NCBI GenBank assembly: GCA_015494165.1
Contig: WGBS01000079.1
Location: 1 to 11,793, forward strand
DNA: 11,793 nucleotides
Origin: Gammaproteobacteria bacterium
GTDB lineage: Bacteria > Pseudomonadota > Gammaproteobacteria > S144-34
Direction: 5' to 3'
Shown piece after piece: positions 1-5,916 of this stretch (position 1 is the first letter of the stretch; every line of letters begins with the position of its first letter). Position numbers and translations under genes: made by a program. Below the pieces are notes generated by a model. That model ran no database searches and had not been told where the DNA came from. It worked only from the letters and a program-made list of their open reading frames with translations.

Positions 1-1
1 C

Positions 2-43
2 TACGAGGCGGTGCGGCAGCGGGGGGGGGCGGTAGACGGGTGA
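2..43 (+). CDS. Possible C-terminal end of an upstream gene (partial)
   Basis: Reading from base 2 gives YEAVRQRGGAVDG and then TGA at 41-43. Its codons end almost only in G or C, as in the real genes here, whereas frame 1 uses rarer codons (CTA, CGA) and frame 3 stops at 33-35. In Pseudomonas the gene before cvpA is a SPOR-domain DedD-like protein, and this tail would suit such a protein, but thirteen residues cannot prove it. It could equally be non-coding. Confidence 0.25.
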   Translation, partial: YEAVRQRGGAVDG

Positions 44-64
44 CGGCTTACGGGTGACGGGCTA
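37..64 (+). repeat. Tandem heptamer array, CGGGTGA type
   Basis: Four consecutive 7-base units are visible: CGGGTGA, CGGCTTA, CGGGTGA, CGGGCTA. They lead directly into repeat copy 1. The same type of unit recurs at 214-248 and 2483-2510, and in inverted sense inside the larger repeats. Confidence 0.75.
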
Positions 65-176
65 GAGCCCTCCGATCGTGGGAGGGGCTTCCAGCCCCGA
101 TCCAATGGCCGCGCCCGAAGGGCGCGCCGCCCCTCGTCTCCCGACTCCCGGCTCCCGCCTCTGCCGCCGCAGGCGG
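52..176 (+). repeat. Composite intergenic repeat, copy 1
   Basis: This 125-base stretch recurs without gaps at 236-360, exactly 184 bases downstream, with about six mismatches. In order it holds two heptamers, then hairpin GGGGCT-TCC-AGCCCC (86-100), then hairpin CGCGCCC-GAA-GGGCGCG (about 110-126), then three inverted heptamers TCTCCCG, ACTCCCG, GCTCCCG (137-157), then hairpin CCGCC-GCA-GGCGG (164-176). All three loops are three bases long. No reading frame looks coding. It is a REP/BIME-like or MITE-like intergenic element by appearance; the family name is unknown to me. Confidence 0.85.
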
Positions 177-204
177 CCGCGGCTGGAAGCCGCTTCCACA
201 ATCG
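73..204. repeat. MITE/BIME-like unit with 24-base inverted ends
   Basis: Bases 73-96 and the reverse complement of 181-204 match at 21 of 24 positions. Both contain GTGG, a purine run and GGCTTCCAGCC, the style of REP sequences in Pseudomonas and Xanthomonas relatives. The right arm itself folds as GCGGCT-GGA-AGCCGC. The unit therefore looks like a small element bounded by inverted repeats. No transposase (for example a RAYT, the tyrosine transposase linked to REPs) is in the window. Confidence 0.65.
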
Positions 205-213
205 TGGAGTGCA

Positions 214-248
214 CGGGAGACGGGAGACGGGAGATGGGTGACGGGCTA
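214..248 (+). repeat. Tandem heptamer array, CGGGAGA type
   Basis: Five tandem units run CGGGAGA three times, then TGGGTGA and CGGGCTA. They separate the right arm of copy 1 from the body of copy 2, and the last two units are shared with the start of copy 2. Units vary at one or two bases, which fits growth by slippage. Confidence 0.75.
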
Positions 249-360
249 GAGCCCTCCGATTGTGGGAGGGGCTTCCAGCCCCGATCCAATGGCCGCGCCC
301 GAAGGGTGCACCACCCCTCGTCTCCCGACCCCCGGCTCCCGTCTCTGCCGCCGCAGGCGG
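236..360 (+). repeat. Composite intergenic repeat, copy 2
   Basis: Second direct copy of 52-176. The GAA-loop hairpin is weaker here because one side reads GGGTGC, giving a G-T pair. The copy lacks the inverted right arm seen at 181-204 of copy 1. After 360 the sequence changes to unrelated DNA leading to cvpA, so the copy appears truncated or eroded on that side. Confidence 0.85.
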
Positions 361-378
361 CGACCGGGGCTTTCGCGG

Positions 379-384
379 TAGAAT
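379..384 (+). promoter_or_regulatory. Possible -10 box for cvpA
   Basis: TAGAAT matches five of six bases of the sigma-70 -10 consensus and is one of very few AT-rich spots before cvpA. No recognisable -35 lies 17 bases upstream, where the sequence is the GC-rich end of repeat copy 2. It would give a leader of about 50 bases. Confidence 0.35.
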
Positions 385-444
385 GAAGCCGCGGCACGGC
401 ATGGCGGGCGCGGGGCGGAAGCAGCGGGATGGACGGCACGGCCG

Positions 445-933
445 ATGAACTGGGCCGACTACGCCATCGTCGGCATCGTGGCCGTGTCGGCGCTGATCAG
501 CCTGTGGCGGGGCTTCGTGCGCGAGGCGCTGTCGCTCGCGGCCTGGATCGCCGCCTTCTGGGTGGCGCTGGCCTTCTCGGAGCGGCTGGCGGGCGCGCTC
601 GCGGCCCACATCGCCACGCCCTCGGTGCGGCTCGCGGTGGCCTTCGGCATCCTCTTTCTCGGCACGCTGCTCGTGGGCGGGCTGATCAACTGGGGCGCGG
701 GGCGCCTGGTGGACCGCACCGGCCTGACGGGCACCGACCGCGTCATGGGGATGCTCTTCGGCGTCGCCCGCGGCGTGGCGGTGGTGGCGGTGCTGGTGCT
801 GCTGGCCGGGCTGACGCCGCTGCCGGACGATCCCTGGTGGCGCGAGTCGGCGCTGCTGCCGCACTTCGTGCGCCTGGCGCTGTGGCTGCGCGAGCTGCTG
901 CCGCCCGAGGTGGCATCGAGCATCCGCCTGTGA
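445..933 (+). CDS. cvpA: CvpA family inner-membrane protein
   Basis: A 162-residue protein of the CvpA (colicin V production) family. It has four likely membrane segments, at about residues 5-21, 27-47, 61-82 and 104-123. Two family features are visible: WRGFVRE after the first segment and the DRVMGMLFGVARG stretch (98-110) entering the fourth. The family has been linked to colicin V export and to envelope stress or bile tolerance in enterobacteria, but its molecular activity is unsettled. The ATG at 445 is chosen because MNWADYAIVGIV is the usual family start; the ribosome site upstream is weak (GGACGG near 431-436). purF starts 25 bases after its stop, so the pair is very likely one transcript, as in Pseudomonas and E. 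coli relatives. Confidence 0.95.
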   Translation: MNWADYAIVGIVAVSALISLWRGFVREALSLAAWIAAFWVALAFSERLAGALAAHIATPSVRLAVAFGILFLGTLLVGGLINWGAGRLVDRTGLTGTDRVMGMLFGVARGVAVVAVLVLLAGLTPLPDDPWWRESALLPHFVRLALWLRELLPPEVASSIRL

Positions 934-958
934 GCGCAGGGGGGAGGGGGCGAGCTCC

Positions 959-2476
959 ATGTGCGGTATCATCGGCATAGTCGCGCGCGGGCCGGTCAAC
1001 CAGGCCATCTACGACGGCCTCACGGTGCTCCAGCACCGCGGCCAGGACGCCGCCGGCATCATGACCTGCGAGGGCCGGCGGCTGTACCTGCGCAAGGACA
1101 ACGGCCTGGTGCGCGACGTCTTCCACACGCGCCACATGCTGCGCCTGCGCGGCAGCATGGGCATCGGGCACGTGCGCTACCCCACCGCGGGCAACGCGAG
1201 CTCGGCCGAGGCCCAGCCCTTCTACGTCAACTCGCCCTTCGGCATCTCGCTCGCGCACAACGGCAACCTCACCAACGCCGAGGCGCTCAAGCGTGAGCTC
1301 TTCCTCGCCGACCGCCGCCACATCAACACCGACTCCGACTCCGAGATCCTGCTCAACGTCTTCGCCCAGGAGCTGCAGCGCAGCGCCGGGCTGCGGCTGA
1401 CGCCGGATGCGGTGTTCGCCGCCGTCGCGGGCGTGCACCGGCGCTGTCGCGGCGCCTACGCCGCCGTGGCCATGATCACCGGCGCGGGGCTGGTGGCCTT
1501 CCGCGATCCCTGGGGCATCCGGCCGCTGGTCTACGGCCGGCGCGCCACGCCCGAGGGCGAGGAGTGGGCGGTGGCCTCGGAGAGCGTCGCGCTCGACGTG
1601 CTCGGCTTCGAGCTCGTCGCCGACGTCGGCCCGGGCGAGGCGGTCTACATCGAGGCCGACGGCACGCTGCACCGGCGCCAGTGCGCGCAGTCCTGGGAGC
1701 TGCGCCCCTGCCTGTTCGAGTTCGTCTACCTGGCGCGGCCCGACTCGATCATCGACGGCGTCTCGGTCTACAAGGCGCGCCTGCGCATGGGCGAGCGCCT
1801 CGCCGAGCGCATCCGCCGCGAGTGGCCCGACCATGACATCGACGTCGTCATCCCCGTGCCCGACACCAGCCGCACCGCCGCCCTGCAGCTCGCCAACACG
1901 CTGGGGCTCAAGTACCGCGAGGGCTTCATCAAGAACCGCTACATCGGGCGCACCTTCATCATGCCGGGGCAGAAGGAGCGCAGGCGCTCGGTGCGCCAGA
2001 AGCTCAACGCCATCTCGCTCGAGTTCCGCGGCAAGAACGTGCTGCTGGTCGACGACTCCATCGTGCGCGGCACCACCTCGCAGCAGATCATCCAGCTCGC
2101 GCGCGAGGCCGGCGCGCGCAAGGTCTACTTCGCCTCCGCGGCGCCGCCGGTGCGCTTCCCCAACGTCTACGGCATCGACATGCCGGCCGCGGGCGAGCTC
2201 ATCGCCCACGGCCGCACCGAGGAGGAGGTGGCCGAGGCCATCGGCGCCGACCGCCTGATCTACCAGTCGCTGCCGGACCTCATGGACGCCGTGCGGCGCG
2301 GCAACCCGAGCATCGAGGACTTCGAGGCCTCGGTCTTCGACGGCCGCTACGTCACGGGCGACGTCGACGCCGACTACCTCACCGAGCTCGAGGCGCGCCG
2401 CAACGACGCCGCCAAGGAGCGCCGCCGCGCCGCCGAGGCGGGCCCGGCGGTGATCGAGCTGCACAACGCGCCCTGA
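959..2476 (+). CDS. purF: Amidophosphoribosyltransferase (PurF)
   Basis: A 505-residue enzyme, the same length as E. coli PurF. It catalyses the committed step of purine synthesis: PRPP plus glutamine gives 5-phosphoribosylamine, glutamate and pyrophosphate, in the cytoplasm. The N-terminal glutaminase half begins MCGIIGI, so Cys2 becomes the catalytic N-terminal residue with no propeptide. R73 (GHVRY), N101-G102 (AHNGNL) and D127 (TDSDSE) fit the glutamine site. The C-terminal half carries the PRPP loop VLLVDDSIVRGTT at 361-373 with its acidic pair D365-D366. The absence of a propeptide matches the E. coli type rather than the Bacillus type, which has a propeptide and an Fe-S cluster. A strong purine-rich ribosome site (about 939-950) precedes ATG 959. 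I see no clear PurR-like operator upstream. Confidence 0.98.
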   Translation: MCGIIGIVARGPVNQAIYDGLTVLQHRGQDAAGIMTCEGRRLYLRKDNGLVRDVFHTRHMLRLRGSMGIGHVRYPTAGNASSAEAQPFYVNSPFGISLAHNGNLTNAEALKRELFLADRRHINTDSDSEILLNVFAQELQRSAGLRLTPDAVFAAVAGVHRRCRGAYAAVAMITGAGLVAFRDPWGIRPLVYGRRATPEGEEWAVASESVALDVLGFELVADVGPGEAVYIEADGTLHRRQCAQSWELRPCLFEFVYLARPDSIIDGVSVYKARLRMGERLAERIRREWPDHDIDVVIPVPDTSRTAALQLANTLGLKYREGFIKNRYIGRTFIMPGQKERRRSVRQKLNAISLEFRGKNVLLVDDSIVRGTTSQQIIQLAREAGARKVYFASAAPPVRFPNVYGIDMPAAGELIAHGRTEEEVAEAIGADRLIYQSLPDLMDAVRRGNPSIEDFEASVFDGRYVTGDVDADYLTELEARRNDAAKERRRAAEAGPAVIELHNAP

Positions 2477-2482
2477 CGGGCG

Positions 2483-2510
2483 CGGGCGACGGGTGACGGG
2501 CGACGGGTGA
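2483..2510 (+). repeat. Tandem heptamer array after purF
   Basis: Four perfect-period units alternate CGGGCGA, CGGGTGA, CGGGCGA, CGGGTGA, starting seven bases after the purF stop. These are the units found before cvpA, here without the rest of the composite repeat. A fifth partial unit (CGGGA) runs into the first of three hairpins. Confidence 0.75.
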
Positions 2511-2511
2511 C

Positions 2512-2563
2512 GGGACCGCGTCCCGCCGCCGTGCGGCGGCACTTGTGGCGCCGTGCGGGCGCC
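2512..2563. other. Three consecutive inverted repeats between purF and metZ
   Basis: Three perfect hairpins follow each other: GGGAC-CGC-GTCCC (2512-2524), GCCGCC-GTGC-GGCGGC (2525-2540) and GGCGCC-GTGCG-GGCGCC (2547-2563). None is followed by a T-run, so they are not standard intrinsic terminators. They could slow polymerase, protect the purF message end, or (the third) act as a protein-binding site, since it lies inside the likely metZ promoter. Confidence 0.5.
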
Positions 2564-2571
2564 GGGATACT
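2543..2571 (+). promoter_or_regulatory. Likely metZ promoter
   Basis: TTGTGG (2543-2548) and GATACT (2566-2571) are separated by 17 bases, the ideal sigma-70 spacing. They match the consensus at three and four of six bases. The predicted start of transcription, about seven bases past the -10, is at or next to the metZ ATG at 2578, so the message would be leaderless. That agrees with the lack of a ribosome site there. Confidence 0.45.
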
Positions 2572-2577
2572 TTGCCC

Positions 2578-3777
2578 ATGGTAGAGCGCAGCGACAGGCG
2601 GTGGCGGCTGGCGACGCGGGCGGTGCGCGCGGGGCAGCGGCGCACGCCCGAGGGCGAGCACTCGGAGCCCATCTTCCTCACCTCGAGCTTCGTCTTCGGC
2701 TCCGCCGAGGAGGCCGCCGCGCGCTTCGCGGGCGAGCGGCCCGGCAACATCTACTCGCGCTTCACCAATCCGACCGTGCGCGTCTTCGAGGAGCGCCTCG
2801 CGGCGCTCGAGGGCGGCGAGGCCTGCGTGGCCACGGCCTCGGGCATGGCGGCCATCCTCGCCACCTGCATGGCGCTGCTGCGCGCCGGCGACCACGTGGT
2901 GTGCTCGCGCGCGGTCTTCGGCAGCACGGTGGTGCTGCTCGAGACCTGGCTCGCGCGCTTCGGCGTCGAGACCACCTTCGTGCCGCTCACGGACTACGCC
3001 GCCTGGGAGGCGGCGGTCACGCCGCGCACGCGCATGCTCTTCCTCGAGACGCCCTCGAACCCGCTCACGGAGGTGGCCGACATCGCCCGGCTCGCCGAGC
3101 TCGCCCACGCCCACGGCGCGCTGCTCGTCGTCGACAACGTCTTCGCCACGCCGGCGCTGCAGCGCCCGCTCGAGCTCGGCGCGGACCTCGTCGTGCACTC
3201 GGCGACCAAGTACCTCGACGGGCAGGGGCGCTGCGTGGGCGGCGCCGTGGTGGGCGATGCCGAGCGCGTGGGCAAGGAGGTCTTCGGCTTCCTGCGCACG
3301 GCGGGCCCCTCCATGAGCCCCTTCAACGCCTGGGTCTTCCTCAAGGGCCTGGAGACGCTGCCGGTGCGCATGCGCGCCCACTGCGAGAACGCCATGGCCG
3401 TGGCGCGCTGGCTCGAGGGCCGGCCCGGCGTGCGGCGCGTGCTCTACCCGGGGCTCGCCTCGCACCCGCAGCACGCGCTCGCCGCGCGCCAGCAGTCGGG
3501 CTTCGGCGGCATCGTCTCCTTCGAGCTCGAGGGCGGGCGCGAGGCGGCCTGGCGCTTCGTGGACGCCACCGAGATGGTCTCGGTCACGGCCAACCTCGGC
3601 GACGTGCGCACCACCCTCACGCACCCGGCCTCGACCACCCACGGGCGCCTCAGCCCGGAGGCGCGCGCCGAGGCGGGCATCGGCGAGGGGCTGCTGCGCG
3701 TCGCGGTCGGCCTCGAGGACGTGGAGGACATCCTGGCCGACCTCGAGCGCGGGCTCGAGGCGGCGCGCCGCGCATGA
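2578..3777 (+). CDS. metZ: O-succinylhomoserine sulfhydrylase (MetZ)
   Basis: A 399-residue PLP enzyme of the Cys/Met metabolism family. It should join O-succinyl-L-homoserine and sulfide to give L-homocysteine and succinate, the direct-sulfhydrylation route to methionine. YSRFTNPTV and the following LEGGEACVATASGMAAI block are typical of MetZ. HSATKYLDGQG carries the PLP lysine, K211. The position after purF is the same as in Pseudomonas, which supports MetZ over the related cystathionine gamma-synthase (MetB). An in-frame GTG at 2545 would add eleven residues (MAPCGRRDTLP) that run through a hairpin. ATG 2578 is preferred because MVERSDRRWRLATRAVRAGQ looks like a normal family start and a promoter ends just before it. 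The stop overlaps the next gene's start (ATGA at 3774-3777). Confidence 0.93.
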   Translation: MVERSDRRWRLATRAVRAGQRRTPEGEHSEPIFLTSSFVFGSAEEAAARFAGERPGNIYSRFTNPTVRVFEERLAALEGGEACVATASGMAAILATCMALLRAGDHVVCSRAVFGSTVVLLETWLARFGVETTFVPLTDYAAWEAAVTPRTRMLFLETPSNPLTEVADIARLAELAHAHGALLVVDNVFATPALQRPLELGADLVVHSATKYLDGQGRCVGGAVVGDAERVGKEVFGFLRTAGPSMSPFNAWVFLKGLETLPVRMRAHCENAMAVARWLEGRPGVRRVLYPGLASHPQHALAARQQSGFGGIVSFELEGGREAAWRFVDATEMVSVTANLGDVRTTLTHPASTTHGRLSPEARAEAGIGEGLLRVAVGLEDVEDILADLERGLEAARRA

Positions 3778-5018
3778 GCAGCGCCCCAGGGCCCGCCGCG
3801 CTGGCGCGGCGGCTGTGGGAGGCGGGCGTGGCGGCGGCCGACGCGCGCGCGGCGGTGCGGGATGCGCTCGCCGCGGAGGCGCCGGATCCAGAGCGCCCGC
3901 TCGCCGTGGTCGCGGCGGGCAAGGCCGCCTGCGCCATGGTCGCCGGCGCGCGCGAGGCGCTGGGCGCGCGCTGGCCCGGCGCGCTCGTGGTGACGGCGCC
4001 GGGCTACTGCGGCGGGGCGCCGCCCGGCGCGCGCGTCCTCGAGGCCGATCACCCGGTGCCGGGCCCGAGCAGCCTCGCCGCGGGCGAGGCCGTGGCGGCC
4101 GCCGTCGCCGCCGTGCCGCCGGAGGGCACGCTCCTCTTCCTGCTCTCGGGCGGGGCCTCGGCGCTGCTGGAGCTCGCCCCGCCGGGCATGGGGCCCGAGG
4201 ACTACGCGCGGCTCAACCGCTGGCTGCTGGCCGCGGGGCTCGACATCGGCGCCATGAACGCCGTGCGGCGGGCGATCTCGGCGCTGAAGGGCGGGCGGCT
4301 CGCGCTGCGGCTGCGCGGCGAGGCGCTGGTGCTGGCGGTCTCGGACGTGCCGGGCGACGACCCCGCCGTGATCGGCTCGGGCCCGCTCGCCCCGCCCGCG
4401 GCGCTGCGGCTGCCGGCGGAACTGCCGGAGTGGGTGCGCGCGCTCGCGCGCCGCGCCCCGCCGCTCCCGGCGCCGGACGATCCCGCCTTCGCGCGCGTGC
4501 GCCACCGCATCGTCGCTTCCAACGCCACGGCGCGCGCGGGCGCGCTGGCGGCGGCCCGCGAGGCGGGGCTCGCGGGCCACGACCACGGCCTGCTGGCGGG
4601 CGAGGCCGCGGAGGCCGGCCGGCGCATCGGCCGCCTGCTCGCCGGGGCGCCGCCTGCGGGCGTGCACGTCTGGGGCGGAGAGGCGCCGGTGCGCCTGCCG
4701 CCGCGGCCGGGGCGGGGCGGGCGCTGCCGCCACCTCGCCCTGGCCGCGGCCCTCGAGCTGCAGGGCCGCCCGGATGTGGCGCTCGCCGCCGGCGGCACGG
4801 ACGGCCGCGACGGCACCGGCGATGCCGCGGGTGCGGTGGTGGACGGCACGTCCGTGGCGCGCGGGCGCGCGGCGGGCCTCGACCCGGAGGCGGCGCTCGC
4901 GCGCGCCGACGCCGGCGCCTTCCTGGAGGCCGCGGGGGCGGCGCTGCCGGCGCGCGCGACCGGCACCAACGTCATGGACCTGGTGGTGGCGGTGGCCGGG
5001 CCGGTGCGTCCCGCTTAG
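3774..5018 (+). CDS. Glycerate 2-kinase, MOFRL family
   Basis: A 414-residue protein with the two-domain layout of bacterial glycerate 2-kinases: an N-terminal DUF4147 domain (about 10-230) and a C-terminal MOFRL domain (about 300-405). It should phosphorylate D-glycerate with ATP to 2-phosphoglycerate, feeding glycolate, tartronate or serine-derived carbon into lower glycolysis. Visible motifs are LLSGGASALL (123-132), MNAVRRAISALKGGRLA (161-177), GGTDGRDGTGDAAGAVVDG (340-358) and TGTNVMDL near the C-terminus. Length fits the family. Genes of this type are named gckA or ttuD, and some are mislabelled hydroxypyruvate reductase. The start ATG overlaps the metZ stop as ATGA, so translation is probably coupled to metZ. 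Confidence 0.9.
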   Translation: MSSAPGPAALARRLWEAGVAAADARAAVRDALAAEAPDPERPLAVVAAGKAACAMVAGAREALGARWPGALVVTAPGYCGGAPPGARVLEADHPVPGPSSLAAGEAVAAAVAAVPPEGTLLFLLSGGASALLELAPPGMGPEDYARLNRWLLAAGLDIGAMNAVRRAISALKGGRLALRLRGEALVLAVSDVPGDDPAVIGSGPLAPPAALRLPAELPEWVRALARRAPPLPAPDDPAFARVRHRIVASNATARAGALAAAREAGLAGHDHGLLAGEAAEAGRRIGRLLAGAPPAGVHVWGGEAPVRLPPRPGRGGRCRHLALAAALELQGRPDVALAAGGTDGRDGTGDAAGAVVDGTSVARGRAAGLDPEAALARADAGAFLEAAGAALPARATGTNVMDLVVAVAGPVRPA

Positions 5019-5020
5019 GT

Positions 5021-5038
5021 ATGGTATATGGCATATGG
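5021..5038 (+). repeat. Period-7 ATGGTAT tract giving three ATGs in three frames
   Basis: ATGGTAT, ATGGCAT and ATGG follow in tandem. This is a notably AT-rich patch between the glycerate kinase stop and the DUF455 start. ATGs fall at 5021, 5028 and 5035. Seven is not a multiple of three, so each is in a different frame and only the last opens the DUF455 gene. The middle one opens a five-codon frame ending TAG at 5043-5045. TATGGT or TATATG here could also serve as a -10 box. Confidence 0.6.
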
Positions 5039-5874
5039 CGGATAGCGGCGAGTTGCACGCGGCGGCCTTCGCGCTGCTCATGGAGCCGGACCCGGACCGC
5101 AAGGCGGCGGGCGTGCGCGCCCTCGAGGCCGCCTTCGCCCGCGGCGCCTGCGCGCCCGGGGCTTCCGAGCCCCCGCGGCCCGTGCCCGCGCCCGGGCGGC
5201 CCAGGCGGCCGCGGCTGGTGCCGCCGCGGGCGGTGCCGCGCCGCGGCGTGGGCACGCCAGAGGGACGTGTGGCGCTGATCCACGCGCTCGCGCACATCGA
5301 GCTCAACGCCGTCGACCTGGCGCTGGATGCGGTCTACCGCTTCCGGGGGCTGCCGCGCGCCTTCTACGCCGACTGGCTGCGCGTCGCGCGCGAGGAGGCG
5401 GAGCACTTCGCGCTGCTGCGCGGGCGGCTGCGCGCCCACGGCGCCGACTACGGCGACCTCGACGCCCACGACGGGCTGTGGCAGGCGGCCGTGGCCACGG
5501 CGGGTGACCCGCTCGAGCGCATGGCGGTGGTCCACCGCGGCCTCGAGGCGCGCAGCCTCGACGTGACGCCCGCGCTGATCGCGCGCCTGCGCGCGGCGGG
5601 CGATACGGAGACGGCGGAGGTGCTCGAGCGCATCCGCCGCGAGGAGGTGGGGCACGTGGCCGCGAGCGCGCGCTGGTTCCGCCACCTGTGCGCCGCGCGC
5701 GGTCTCGACCCGGAGATCGCCTTCGCCGCCATCGCCCGCGAGCGCCTCGCCGGCATGGTCAAGGCCCCGCTCGCGGTGGAGGCGCGGCGCGCGGCGGGGT
5801 TCTCGCCGGCCGAGCTCGCCGTCCTCAAGGGGCTCGCCGCGTCTCGGCGCCGCCGCGGCGATGCGCTATCCTGA
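5035..5874 (+). CDS. DUF455 family ferritin-like di-iron protein
   Basis: A 279-residue protein that fits the DUF455 family, a ferritin-like group related in fold to the tRNA hydroxylase MiaE. The di-iron ligands appear in the expected order: E89 (AHIELNAVDLA), E121xxH124 (REEAEHF), E171 (GLEARSLD) and E204xxH207 (REEVGH). The proline- and arginine-rich stretch at 43-72, leading into GTPEGRVALIHALAHIE, is also typical. An oxidase, hydroxylase or iron-handling role is plausible, but the reaction is unknown. The protein looks cytoplasmic, with no signal peptide. ATG 5035 lies 16 bases after the glycerate kinase stop with no clear ribosome site, suggesting re-initiation. An operon with metZ and the kinase is likely. 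Confidence 0.88.
   Translation: MADSGELHAAAFALLMEPDPDRKAAGVRALEAAFARGACAPGASEPPRPVPAPGRPRRPRLVPPRAVPRRGVGTPEGRVALIHALAHIELNAVDLALDAVYRFRGLPRAFYADWLRVAREEAEHFALLRGRLRAHGADYGDLDAHDGLWQAAVATAGDPLERMAVVHRGLEARSLDVTPALIARLRAAGDTETAEVLERIRREEVGHVAASARWFRHLCAARGLDPEIAFAAIARERLAGMVKAPLAVEARRAAGFSPAELAVLKGLAASRRRRGDALS
5868..5873 (+). promoter_or_regulatory. Possible -10 box for the following gene
   Basis: TATCCT overlaps the DUF455 stop codon and matches four of six -10 consensus bases. There is no good -35 at the proper distance. It would give a leader of about 37 bases containing the strong ribosome site of the next gene. Confidence 0.3.
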
Positions 5875-5916
5875 GGGCCCACCGGAGGGCGGCACCGCCG
5901 CAGGAGGAGCGAGGCC

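Noticed and set aside
37..360. CRISPR array
   Set aside because: Repeats are period-7 heptamers or 125-base direct copies, without regular 25-40 base repeats separated by unique spacers, and no cas gene is present.
743..2542. Long minus-strand open frame of about 600 codons across cvpA and purF
   Set aside because: It is antisense to purF, rich in Arg, Ala, His and Gly, has no recognisable domain, and is explained by the scarcity of stop codons in GC-rich DNA. The same holds for the long antisense frames over 2374-3642, 3444-5306, 8069-9379 and 8941-11256.
2553..3773. Fusion of the glycerate kinase frame upstream through metZ
   Set aside because: The extra 407 residues are low-complexity out-of-frame translation of metZ. 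The true start is ATG 3774, where sequence typical of the family begins.
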